From an uncultured Deinococcota bacterium (GTDB lineage Bacteria; Deinococcota; Deinococci; Deinococcales; Trueperaceae): a stretch of DNA of 37,353 nt. Shown in pieces: positions 7,831-15,324 of the stretch; the first letter of the stretch is position 1; every line of letters begins with the position of its first letter. The notes beneath the pieces are model-generated. The model was not told the DNA's origin. It saw only the letters and a list, made by a program, of their open reading frames with translations, and did no database searches. The DNA is taken from the NCBI GenBank assembly GCA_947311535.1, contig CAMZLP010000045.1:1-37353 (forward strand). Direction: 5' to 3'. Position numbers and translations under genes: made by a program.

Positions 7831-8346
7831 TTAATTACACTGCCCATTTGCTGAGGCCTTAAATTCTTTATTATTTATCATAATTCCATTAACACTTTGA
7901 TACACAGAATACGCCAAAACGCGGCCATCAGTCGCCTCGAGCATAAGCACATTTTCTCCTATAAGGCTAGCTACTGGGTGCCAATTACCACTGTGCTCAT
8001 CAGATTCGGTAAAAGTATCATTATAACTACCCATCGAGATATCTTCAGAACGATAGTATTCATAACCATAGCGACCATCACTACAAAACAAATAGCTTTC
8101 ATTTTCATTCTTTTTGTTATTAGCAAAGTCAATATCTTTCATAAGCAGTAAACCTTGCAACCTACCCTCAGATATTTGAGCCTGAATCTTTACATTTATT
8201 TCACCCTGAATTAGCTGCCCTTCATAACCACCGCTTACAGCCACCAAATTTAAACTGGTTTCACCCTCGGTATATTAGCCGCTATAATCTTGGCCAAAAC
8301 CGATACTTAATAATAAAACAATGCTTAGTAATAATAACTTTCCCAT
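7831..8346 (-). pseudogene. Secreted hypothetical protein interrupted by a stop after its signal peptide
   Basis: A well-formed start exists: GGAGGTG (minus strand, 8354-8360) then ATG at 8346 encoding MGKLLLLSIVLLLSIGFGQD, a clear signal peptide. The frame meets TAA at 8275-8277 (codon 24) and then continues without interruption for 147 codons to TAA at 7831. The mature part is acidic and polar, contains two Cys (FCSDGRYGYEYYR and GQCN at the end) and the pattern of a small secreted beta-rich domain. I do not recognise the family. No good start follows the internal stop, so the product is probably lost unless the stop is suppressed or is a sequencing error. One CTCGAG palindrome lies inside. 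Confidence 0.7.
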
Positions 8347-8428
8347 TTTAAAGCACCTCCATGGTCTTTATTTTAAAAAATAGAGCGTTACACAAGCGTT
8401 ACAAAAATCTGTAAACTAAGTCTAGCAT

Positions 8429-8456
8429 AAAAAAAAGGCTCAGAATTACTGAGCCT
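8429..8456 (-). terminator. Rho-independent terminator of the bacilliredoxin-like gene
   Basis: On the minus strand AGGCTCAG and CTGAGCCT (plus-strand 8449-8456 and 8436-8443) form a perfect 8-bp stem with a 5-nt loop, followed by an 8-T run (A tract at 8429-8436 on the plus strand). It lies about 20 bases after the stop codon at 8476. Confidence 0.85.
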
Positions 8457-8475
8457 CAAAAATAAAAATAAAAAC

Positions 8476-9117
8476 CTATAAAGCTTTTAGACGCTCATAA
8501 GCCACAGCGGCACGTTCTTTAATAGCACTGTAATCGGTTGTTTTACCAGCCATCATCATATGCATATTTCTATGCTGGTCAACATCACCAAAAATTGAAT
8601 TTAAGACTTCAACCTCTGTCCCCGAGCGTAGGCTCGAGTCTTCACGAAACATTGTTGTATAGCTGTATTCAAACTGCCTATCATCAATTTCATCACTGAT
8701 ATAGGCATTTAAAATATTCAAATAAGGGCTTAAATCGCTCTGGGCGGCATTATCAGAAGAAACTACTTGCTTACTTTCTGGTAGTTTATCAAAACCAACT
8801 GCCAAATTCTCTGGGGTAATCTCCCAATTATTTGTTTCAAAAACCGCTGCACCATCTTTAAATAAAATGACTTGCGGTGAATGATGGATTATTTGAGTAC
8901 GCTCAGTAAGATAATTACTAGCTGGTCTATCTTCGATCACTCTAATTACACCAGTCATCAAGTCTTCTCTAGGCTCGAGCTTTTCTTGTAAAAAGCCAAA
9001 ACCTTGCATGGTTTTATGACAACCCCCAGCTTTAAAAATCACACTGGTCGGAAATTCTTTCAAAAACCCTGATACATCCTCTGGGCTAGTTAAATATACA
9101 ATTCTATCTTTTAACAT
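8476..9117 (-). CDS. YtxJ/BrxC-type monothiol bacilliredoxin fused to an immunity-protein-like domain
   Basis: Residues 1-115 match the YtxJ (DUF2847) thioredoxin-fold family: VIFKAGGCHKTM holds the single active-site Cys33 where the family has a TxCPIS motif, and VIRVIEDRPASNYLTER with HHSPQVILFKDG is a close family pattern. The family acts on bacillithiol-mixed disulfides or related redox tasks. Residues 125-213 form a separate helical, acidic domain (LNAYISDEIDDRQFEYSYTT, then LNSIFGDVDQH) resembling colicin-type self-protective immunity proteins; that is recognition by pattern only. The ATG at 9117 has AGAGGT seven bases upstream. A terminator follows. The two-domain architecture is unusual in my experience. 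Confidence 0.75.
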   Translation of the reverse strand: MLKDRIVYLTSPEDVSGFLKEFPTSVIFKAGGCHKTMQGFGFLQEKLEPREDLMTGVIRVIEDRPASNYLTERTQIIHHSPQVILFKDGAAVFETNNWEITPENLAVGFDKLPESKQVVSSDNAAQSDLSPYLNILNAYISDEIDDRQFEYSYTTMFREDSSLRSGTEVEVLNSIFGDVDQHRNMHMMMAGKTTDYSAIKERAAVAYERLKAL

Positions 9118-9183
9118 TCTTACCTCTTTCTTTTAAGAATAATTGAAAGCATTTTACTAGGGTTTTTAGAAAAATATAGTTAT

Positions 9184-9345
9184 ATGAGCTTTATTCGAGT
9201 AAATGAGCCTGCACCCAAGGCATACAATTTTCACAATAGTGAGCAGCATATTAGATATAAAATAGAAAAATTGACTGGCAAAATTCACAGCGATAAACAT
9301 CATCTCCTGCATATGGTTAAGAGTCTAAAACGGTTCTGGCAGTAG
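9184..9345 (+). CDS. Small basic hypothetical ORF
   Basis: A 53-codon frame, rich in His, Lys and Arg (TGKIHSDKHHLLHMVKSLKR), starting ATG at 9184 and ending TAG. No Shine-Dalgarno precedes it; a TATAGT three bases upstream is too close to be a normal -10. Composition is protein-like, but there is no supporting evidence, and it may be debris like its neighbour. Confidence 0.3.
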   Translation: MSFIRVNEPAPKAYNFHNSEQHIRYKIEKLTGKIHSDKHHLLHMVKSLKRFWQ

Positions 9346-9349
9346 TAGG

Positions 9350-9546
9350 TCAATAGCTTAACTCAGTCGGGTAATTATCTAAATCAGCTTTTGCCCTTAT
9401 TTCTTTTAAACCAAATTATCCATATATACTAATGACTTGCTTATATTCTTGACAGTTGTCCAAGCTTGATATTTATCTTTTTGGCAATCACAAGCTAAAT
9501 TATCTTTAGCATTTAATAGCAAAATCAAAAAGTTTTCTTTAGTCAT
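9350..9546 (-). pseudogene. Frameshifted small hypothetical gene
   Basis: From ATG at 9546 the minus strand encodes 46 codons (MTKENFLILLLNAKDNLACD and onward to MDNLV) and stops at TAA 9406-9408. In another frame the coding look carries on directly (GLKEIRAKADLDNYPTELSY) to TGA at 9350-9352. One indel near 9409-9413 would join them into a protein of about 66 aa. Together with the ORF on the opposite strand this accounts for the 444-base gap 9118-9561. Family unknown. Confidence 0.45.
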
Positions 9547-9561
9547 AAATAAGCTGCAGGT

Positions 9562-10788
9562 CTAATTTACAATCTTAGTACGTCTACTATTAAAGTCTTG
9601 CAAAACATAACGGCCAATTGTCTTGGGGCTAGTAAAATAAGCTTTTCCTTTGGTCATTTGTGACACTCTTTGTACAAAAGAGATTAATTCTGGATCACTA
9701 GCTAACATAAAGGTATTTATCTGTATTCCTTGCCTACGGCAACTGGATACCTCTTTTAAAGTTTCGGCCATTACAACAGGGTCTAGACCAAAAGCATTTT
9801 TATATACCCGACCGTTAGGCAAAGTCACTGCTGAGGGTTTACCATCAGTAATCATTATTATTTGCTTCATATCTTTATTTTGACGTTTTAAAATCTTTTG
9901 AGCCAAGCGTAAACCAGCCGCCGTATTAGTATGATATGGCCCTACTTGGGCAAGTGCTAGTTTTGATAAGGGGATTTCTTCGGCAGAATTATGAAAAAGT
10001 AGGAACTTAATCACATCACTCTTATATTCAGTTTTTATCATATGTGCTAAAGCCAAGGCAACTTGTTTGGCTGGTAAAAACCTATCTTCACCATACAAAA
10101 TCATCGAATGAGAGCAATCAAGCATGACAACTGTAGCCGCTGACGATTTATATTCTGATTGCATAACCTCAAGATCACCATAGTCCAAATTTAGTTTGCC
10201 ATTATGCAAACCCCTTTTGGCAGCATTTTTAAAAGTTTCGGTAATATTAAGGTTCATAGCATCACCAAATTCATAATTTTTAGTTTCGGCTATTGCTTCT
10301 ACCCCGGTGGTTTTTTGTTTTGTGCTGTGCTGCCCTAAGCTCGAGCTTCCACTAGCGCCTAGCACATCTCGTAAGGTTTTATAACCCAAAAAATCAATTG
10401 ATTTATTTGTTAGTTCAAACTTCATATTGGGGTCAGTCTCTGCTGATAATGCTCCTTGGCCTTGACCATCATTAGCCGATGGGTTTAAGAAGCCTTCTTG
10501 TTCTAATCTACTTGCCAATTCTTTGGCAATATCCCCTAATTCTGTATCTAACCAATCATCAGAGGCAAAAGCATCGTCAATCATATCTTGGCTAATCAAT
10601 TCATTATTTATCATGGCTTCGGCAATTGCCGCGTATAGCTCTTCTAAGGTCATGTCCGAGTTTGGGTCAGGAACCCAAGGGTTAGTATTAAAACCACTCT
10701 CTAGCAATCTATCAGAAATCATACTCATTAAATCAGCCATATCCAAATCATCAAGAGTAGCTTCATATTTGGAATATCTTGTAATCAT
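9562..10788 (-). CDS. von Willebrand factor type A domain protein, MoxR partner
   Basis: Cytosolic (no signal peptide) 408-aa protein. An acidic helical N-terminal half (to about residue 215) precedes a VWA domain whose MIDAS motif DxSxS is DCSHS (Asp224, Ser226, Ser228), with a downstream Thr (HTNTAAGL) and Asp (MITDGKPS). The gene starts with ATG inside the TAATGA junction with the MoxR-type ATPase, so they are translationally coupled. MoxR-VWA pairs act in metal insertion, stress responses or assembly of surface complexes; the substrate here is unknown. An in-frame TTG three codons upstream is possible but lies inside the previous gene. Confidence 0.88.
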   Translation of the reverse strand: MITRYSKYEATLDDLDMADLMSMISDRLLESGFNTNPWVPDPNSDMTLEELYAAIAEAMINNELISQDMIDDAFASDDWLDTELGDIAKELASRLEQEGFLNPSANDGQGQGALSAETDPNMKFELTNKSIDFLGYKTLRDVLGASGSSSLGQHSTKQKTTGVEAIAETKNYEFGDAMNLNITETFKNAAKRGLHNGKLNLDYGDLEVMQSEYKSSAATVVMLDCSHSMILYGEDRFLPAKQVALALAHMIKTEYKSDVIKFLLFHNSAEEIPLSKLALAQVGPYHTNTAAGLRLAQKILKRQNKDMKQIIMITDGKPSAVTLPNGRVYKNAFGLDPVVMAETLKEVSSCRRQGIQINTFMLASDPELISFVQRVSQMTKGKAYFTSPKTIGRYVLQDFNSRRTKIVN

Positions 10789-12197
10789 TAGTTCCAACTT
10801 TTCTTAATTACTGATGACTCTTGAGCACTACTATATAGCTGCTCTTGGGCTCGAGCAATCTGTTTTAAAGAATATAAACCCTCTAATATGAACTCGGCAT
10901 AAGTATTAATTATTTGGGCATCTTTGGATTTGGCTAGTAATTTAGCAAGAGGCAATAGTTTAGGTACAGATTTAAAGCTTTTGGTCAAATCAGCCGTTGC
11001 TAAATCGGCTACTTTTAAAACATTTTCCGCTTCAAAATATTCAACAATCTTTGAACTGTCAATATCATATTTACTAAAAACCTGCCCAACTGCTTTTTTA
11101 ACTATCTCGGTGGCAACTTGCTCTGCACCTTTTAGCTCTCCTTCATACTCGAGCTCGAGCTTACCCGTAATAGACGATAAACTAGCATAGATGTCTTTTA
11201 TTCTAATTATAGCTTTTTCATCTAAAACAAAAGCCCGCTGCTCCGCGCTGCTTAGTGCATTTTCCATCAAGCTGATAGGTAATCTTTGCGAAACCCCAGA
11301 GTGCTTGTCAACCCGCCTGTCCATCCTGGCCTGAAAAGCAATTTCTTCAATTATCTCAACAATAAAATCTAGAATTATAGCTTCATTCTCACGTTCTACC
11401 CAAGCTTCTTGGGCAGTAATTTTCATACCATCTTCAATATTTGTAGGATAGTGAGTTCTTATTTCAGAACCAATTCGGTCTTTTAAAGGCGTTATTATTT
11501 TTCCTCTGGCGGTATAATCTTCGGGGTTTGCACTAAACACCAGCATAACGTCAAGTGGCAATCTAAGAGGATATCCTCTTATTTGCACATCTCCCTCTTG
11601 CATAATATTAAATAATGCAACCTGTACTTTTGCCGATAAATCTGGGATTTCATTCATTGCAAATATGCCCCGATTGGCTCTTGGCAATAGCCCATAATGC
11701 ACTGTCCTCTCATCAGCAATGTTTATACCTAATTTAGCTGCTTTAATAGGGTCAATATCCCCTATAATATCTGCCACTGTTACATCAGGGGTAGCTAGTT
11801 TTTCAATATAGCGAGCTTCTTTGGGCAACCAAGCAATAGGAGTTTCATCAGCTTTTTCTCTTAAAATCTCTTTAGCTTCTGCACTGATTGGCCTAAAGGG
11901 ACTATCATTTAATTCTGTATTAGCAATCACAGGAATCTCATCATCTAATAAATCACTAAGCTGCCTTAATAAGCGAGTTTTGGCTTGCCCACGTAAACCA
12001 AGTAAAATAAAATTATGTTTACTTAATATTGCGTTAATAATCTGAGGAATCACTGTATCTTGATAAGAAATAATACCTTTAAATAAGGCTTTATTTTCCT
12101 TCAAACGCTTTATAGTGTTAGCACGTAATTCATCTTTAACGGATTTTTGAGGGCCGTAAGCACTAGCTTTAAGCTCTCCTAGAGTTTTAGCCTTCAT
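10788..12197 (-). CDS. MoxR/ChlI-like AAA+ ATPase
   Basis: Hexameric AAA+ chaperone-type ATPase, 469 aa. Walker A is LLGLRGQAKTR (Gly67, Lys73, Thr74). The Walker B equivalent is GIFAMNEIPDLS, with Asn182-Glu183 in place of Asp-Glu. Sensor 1 lies in LVFSANPEDYTARG, and an arginine-rich DRIGSEIRTHYP follows. A long C-terminal helical part (about 330-469) exceeds the minimal MoxR core. The ATG has no Shine-Dalgarno. It lies 77 bases after the HD-GYP gene on the same strand and overlaps the VWA gene, giving a likely three-gene operon. Three CTCGAG palindromes lie in it, two of them in tandem. Confidence 0.87.
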   Translation of the reverse strand: MKAKTLGELKASAYGPQKSVKDELRANTIKRLKENKALFKGIISYQDTVIPQIINAILSKHNFILLGLRGQAKTRLLRQLSDLLDDEIPVIANTELNDSPFRPISAEAKEILREKADETPIAWLPKEARYIEKLATPDVTVADIIGDIDPIKAAKLGINIADERTVHYGLLPRANRGIFAMNEIPDLSAKVQVALFNIMQEGDVQIRGYPLRLPLDVMLVFSANPEDYTARGKIITPLKDRIGSEIRTHYPTNIEDGMKITAQEAWVERENEAIILDFIVEIIEEIAFQARMDRRVDKHSGVSQRLPISLMENALSSAEQRAFVLDEKAIIRIKDIYASLSSITGKLELEYEGELKGAEQVATEIVKKAVGQVFSKYDIDSSKIVEYFEAENVLKVADLATADLTKSFKSVPKLLPLAKLLAKSKDAQIINTYAEFILEGLYSLKQIARAQEQLYSSAQESSVIKKSWN

Positions 12198-12274
12198 AAT
12201 TCGTACTCAAATTCAATAATTTAATAATGCTATCCATAAAACATGCTAGCACGTATAAAAATGAAAACTATATT

Positions 12275-13276
12275 TTAAAAAACCGACTTACGCAAACCTT
12301 CAATATCATGGTCTATTTTCACAGCCACATCAAATAATAGCTGATTAACTGTTTTCTTTATAGTAATCATATCAGAACTAGGTGGATCCCCCTGCCATAA
12401 TTCAAATACAAATTTAACCTTTGTGACCATGTCTGTCTTAGCAGCTATTCTAACCAATGCTTCTTCCCCACGTAAAAGATTAAACTCCGCATCAATTACT
12501 TTACCCTCATAAATCAAAATTGCATAAACCGAAACTCCCATATAAAATTTTAAGAGCCCTGATTGCGAGTTTTGAGAAATTAAGTTTAGCAAATCAAAAA
12601 TAGAAATCTTATCCAATTTACCTCGTAGTAATACTTCTCGCTTCTTCTGAGAAGTATCTTCTTGCAAATAAGAGCTATCATCTATTACTTTAGAAAACGC
12701 ATCCACAACTTGCGGGTCAAACTTTTTACCAGATTGTGATTTGATTTCATGAACAGCTTTAGTAACTGGCCACGCACTCCTATAAGGCTGGTCATTAGTT
12801 AAGGTGTCAAAAACATCGGCCACTGCAACAATCTGCCCAAGTAGTGGGATTTTAAGCCCCCTCAAACCCATAGGATAACCGCTACCATCCCAAGCCTCGT
12901 GGTGGGTCTCTATAATTAAACGAGCCATTTTAATAACTGGGCTTTGAGAATTACCAAGAAGATTCAAACCCAGACCCACATGAGATTTCATAACTTCAAA
13001 TTCTTCTTGAGACAACTTTCCTTTTTTTAACAAAATATTTTCCGGAACAAATATAGTACCTAAATCATGCAATTGGGCAGCCTGAGATATTAGTTTTAAT
13101 TGCTCCTCAGGGATTCCTAACTTTTTAGAGATAAGGGCAGAGTAGTAGCCTACTCGCTGATTGTGATCGGCCTCAAAATTCCGCCTAAATTCAGCAGCTT
13201 TTGATACAGAGGCAACAACATCTAACCAACGCCTATCAGCTTGATTTAAATCTAGAGAAAGAGCAGCATACTTCAC
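12275..13276 (-). CDS. HD-GYP-type phosphodiesterase with C-terminal PATAN (DUF4388) domain
   Basis: Predicted cyclic-di-nucleotide hydrolase, 333 aa, cytosolic. The HD-GYP core spans about 36-200: DHNQRVGYY, HDLGTIFVPE (His70, Asp71), His99, THHEAWDGSGYP (125-135) and VADVFDTLT (Asp154). Thr74 replaces the Lys of HDxGK, which could alter activity. Residues 213-310 form a DUF4388/PATAN module (RGKLDKISIFDLLNLISQ, then GLLKFYMG and GKVIDAEF), found in regulators of motility and pili. The start is GTG at 13276 with no Shine-Dalgarno; TATATT six bases before it suggests a leaderless message. It diverges from the pseudopilin operon, a good hint that c-di-GMP signalling and the pili are connected. 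Confidence 0.88.
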   Translation of the reverse strand: MKYAALSLDLNQADRRWLDVVASVSKAAEFRRNFEADHNQRVGYYSALISKKLGIPEEQLKLISQAAQLHDLGTIFVPENILLKKGKLSQEEFEVMKSHVGLGLNLLGNSQSPVIKMARLIIETHHEAWDGSGYPMGLRGLKIPLLGQIVAVADVFDTLTNDQPYRSAWPVTKAVHEIKSQSGKKFDPQVVDAFSKVIDDSSYLQEDTSQKKREVLLRGKLDKISIFDLLNLISQNSQSGLLKFYMGVSVYAILIYEGKVIDAEFNLLRGEEALVRIAAKTDMVTKVKFVFELWQGDPPSSDMITIKKTVNQLLFDVAVKIDHDIEGLRKSVF

Positions 13277-13475
13277 ATAGTAAATATATGAAATGAACTC
13301 TTACAGTTCTCTTAGTTTTACAATATTAAAAATCTTACTTTATAAATTTAATACTTCAAGCTCACTAATTTGTAATATTATTGTAAGACTGAAAGATTTA
13401 AAATAAGTCCGATATATTTTTATTTTCTATTTATTTTTATAGTAAGTAAAAGCCAAAAGAAATCGAGGTTATGCA

Positions 13476-13940
13476 ATGCGCTTTAAAAAAAGTGGTTTCT
13501 CTTTAATAGAGTTAATAATGGTACTTGGAATTACCGCAGTACTTATAGGGGTAGTTGGTTTTAATTTTGCCAAACAAAGACAAAAAGGAAACCTGACTAA
13601 AGCAATTCAAACTTTTGCTCAGGATATAAAATTATCACGCTCTAAAGCTCTGTCTCAAAGTACCAGTTGGCGCATCAAATCAGTAAACCCTAACGTTTAT
13701 ATTTTAGAAGAATGGGATGACAATAATAATACCTGGACCATAAAACATCGTAGGTCACTACCCGGTAGCACACGTTTTGCTAGTGAGACTGTAAGTGGCT
13801 CAATTACCTTTGATTCCCGTGGTTTTGCTAATACTGACCCACCAGAATTAGAACTAATTATTAGAACTAATGAGCAAAGTCAACGCATTTATACTTCTAT
13901 GACTGGTAATTTACTAACTATGGATATTGAAAGCAACTAA
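13476..13940 (+). CDS. Type IV pilin-like pseudopilin, GspH/FimT type
   Basis: Minor pilin of a type IV pilus or competence pseudopilus; inner-membrane precursor processed by prepilin peptidase. Cleavage is expected after Gly7 in KKSGFSLIELIMVLGI, leaving Phe1 and Glu5 of the mature protein. A hydrophobic helix follows, then a soluble GspH-like domain (LTKAIQTFAQDIKLSRSKAL ... GSITFDSRGF). 154 aa is typical. GAGGT lies eight bases before the ATG. First of four genes in tight succession (14, overlap, and 1 base spacing). No pilus ATPase, PilC, secretin or prepilin peptidase is in the window. Confidence 0.9.
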   Translation: MRFKKSGFSLIELIMVLGITAVLIGVVGFNFAKQRQKGNLTKAIQTFAQDIKLSRSKALSQSTSWRIKSVNPNVYILEEWDDNNNTWTIKHRRSLPGSTRFASETVSGSITFDSRGFANTDPPELELIIRTNEQSQRIYTSMTGNLLTMDIESN

Positions 13941-13954
13941 GAGAGGATAGATTT

Positions 13955-14392
13955 ATGAAAAAAGCCTTATCAATTATTGAAGTAATGTTTGCTCTCACCC
14001 TAGTAGCTGTAATTATGGCTGCTACTTCACCTGTTTTATTAGGGGCTATGCAATCAAATGGGGATAGCCGAATTAGAGCTCAATCCGTATCTGCCGCTGA
14101 AGGTTGGCATGATAGATTTAGAGCCAGCACACTAGACTTTAATCTTTTTACCGAAAGTGTTAATTATGACTATGGCTATGATTATGCTAACGACCCAGAT
14201 GATACTTTTATAGCAGCCGGCGACCCCACCCCAGAAGCCTTAAATCGTGAATGGCAAGATTATAAATTTATAGTCACAACAACTAAAGTTGAAACTAGTC
14301 CAATAATTTGGAAAGTTAATGTACAAACTGTTTATAAAAGAAAGCAAGGAGGTGAAGGTAGTTTTGAATTATCCACACTTATCACTCAATAA
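13955..14392 (+). CDS. Prepilin-type protein, PilV/GspI-like
   Basis: 145-aa minor pilin. The N-terminus MKKALSIIEVMFALTLVAVI has cleavage expected after Ala4, with Glu at mature position 5, then a hydrophobic helix. The Tyr/Asp-rich central part (NYDYGYDYANDPDD) is distinctive. GAGAGG precedes the ATG. The end overlaps the start of the next gene. The class assignment (PilV/GspI) rests on gene order and N-terminal pattern, not on a confident domain match. Confidence 0.83.
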   Translation: MKKALSIIEVMFALTLVAVIMAATSPVLLGAMQSNGDSRIRAQSVSAAEGWHDRFRASTLDFNLFTESVNYDYGYDYANDPDDTFIAAGDPTPEALNREWQDYKFIVTTTKVETSPIIWKVNVQTVYKRKQGGEGSFELSTLITQ

Positions 14393-15323
14393 ACGGGCAG
14401 CTTTTACTTCGGTAGAGCTTATGATAGCCGCAGCCATATTCTTATCTTTGATTGCTGTTGCTTTTCAATATACAGTATCTTCACTACAGGTTCAAGCAAG
14501 TGAAAGCCGAGGTATTGAATTACAACAAAACGTTCGCTCTGCCTTGCAACTCATCGCTCAAGACATTCGCTCTAGTACTGGTCTTCATGTAATTAATAAA
14601 AATAATTGCAATACAGGAGAAACCTGCAGTAACAATAACCAAATTAGTGTAATTTCGGCTAATGGTGATATTACATTAGTAAGAGAAAATCCAGGCCAGG
14701 CTTATATTAATTCAACAAGCACCCGAGTATGTGATGCTCGCAGCTTTACAAGTGGTAGCACCGCTATACTTATGAATGTAACCGATGTTCAATCTGGCAA
14801 TATTTCATATGACTATTTAGACATAACTGGTAGATCAATTAGCGCTAATCACAATGCACCTTGTACTAGGATAAATTCAGACAGGATATTTCACAATTCG
14901 ATTTCTGGTACATGGAACAACAAATCTTATATATCTCAGGCCATAGTAGCAACATATTCTTTGGGTCCAGACCCCATTGACACAAATAAATTAGTTCTTT
15001 ACAGACGCACTGGTCTAAGCACCACCGGAGAAAAAACAGGAATCGTAGCCTTTGGAATAAGTGATTTGAAAATTAGCTACGGAATTAGCTTAAATGCTAA
15101 TTTTGGGGGAACTTCTAAATTGACTTTTTATCCTAGTTTAGAAGCTGCCCATGCAGCAATTGGCAATACTTACTCTGCCTTACCTGATAGTAATCTACCC
15201 TATTTAGGGAACTTTATTGGAGCAATCAGAATCACCTTAACTGGAACAAGTCGAAAGATTTTGGCAACTACAGGCAAGCACTCAGAATTCAGTCTTTCCC
15301 AAACAGTGGAATTAAGGAGATAA
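14364..15323 (+). CDS. Prepilin-type protein, PilW/GspJ-like
   Basis: About 319-aa minor pilin. I place the start at TTG 14364, because AAGGAGGTG (14346-14354) lies just upstream inside the previous gene; an ATG at 14319 would add 15 residues and lacks an RBS. The N-terminus then reads MNYPHLSLNKRAAFTSVELM, with cleavage expected before Phe14 and Glu at mature position 5. A long soluble domain follows (SALQLIAQDIRSSTG is typical of PilW/GspJ), with three early Cys (NCNTGETC and VCDARS) and a later one in NAPCTRI that could form disulfides. Coupled to the PilV-like gene by overlap. Confidence 0.83.
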   Translation: MNYPHLSLNKRAAFTSVELMIAAAIFLSLIAVAFQYTVSSLQVQASESRGIELQQNVRSALQLIAQDIRSSTGLHVINKNNCNTGETCSNNNQISVISANGDITLVRENPGQAYINSTSTRVCDARSFTSGSTAILMNVTDVQSGNISYDYLDITGRSISANHNAPCTRINSDRIFHNSISGTWNNKSYISQAIVATYSLGPDPIDTNKLVLYRRTGLSTTGEKTGIVAFGISDLKISYGISLNANFGGTSKLTFYPSLEAAHAAIGNTYSALPDSNLPYLGNFIGAIRITLTGTSRKILATTGKHSEFSLSQTVELRR

Positions 15324-15324
15324 T

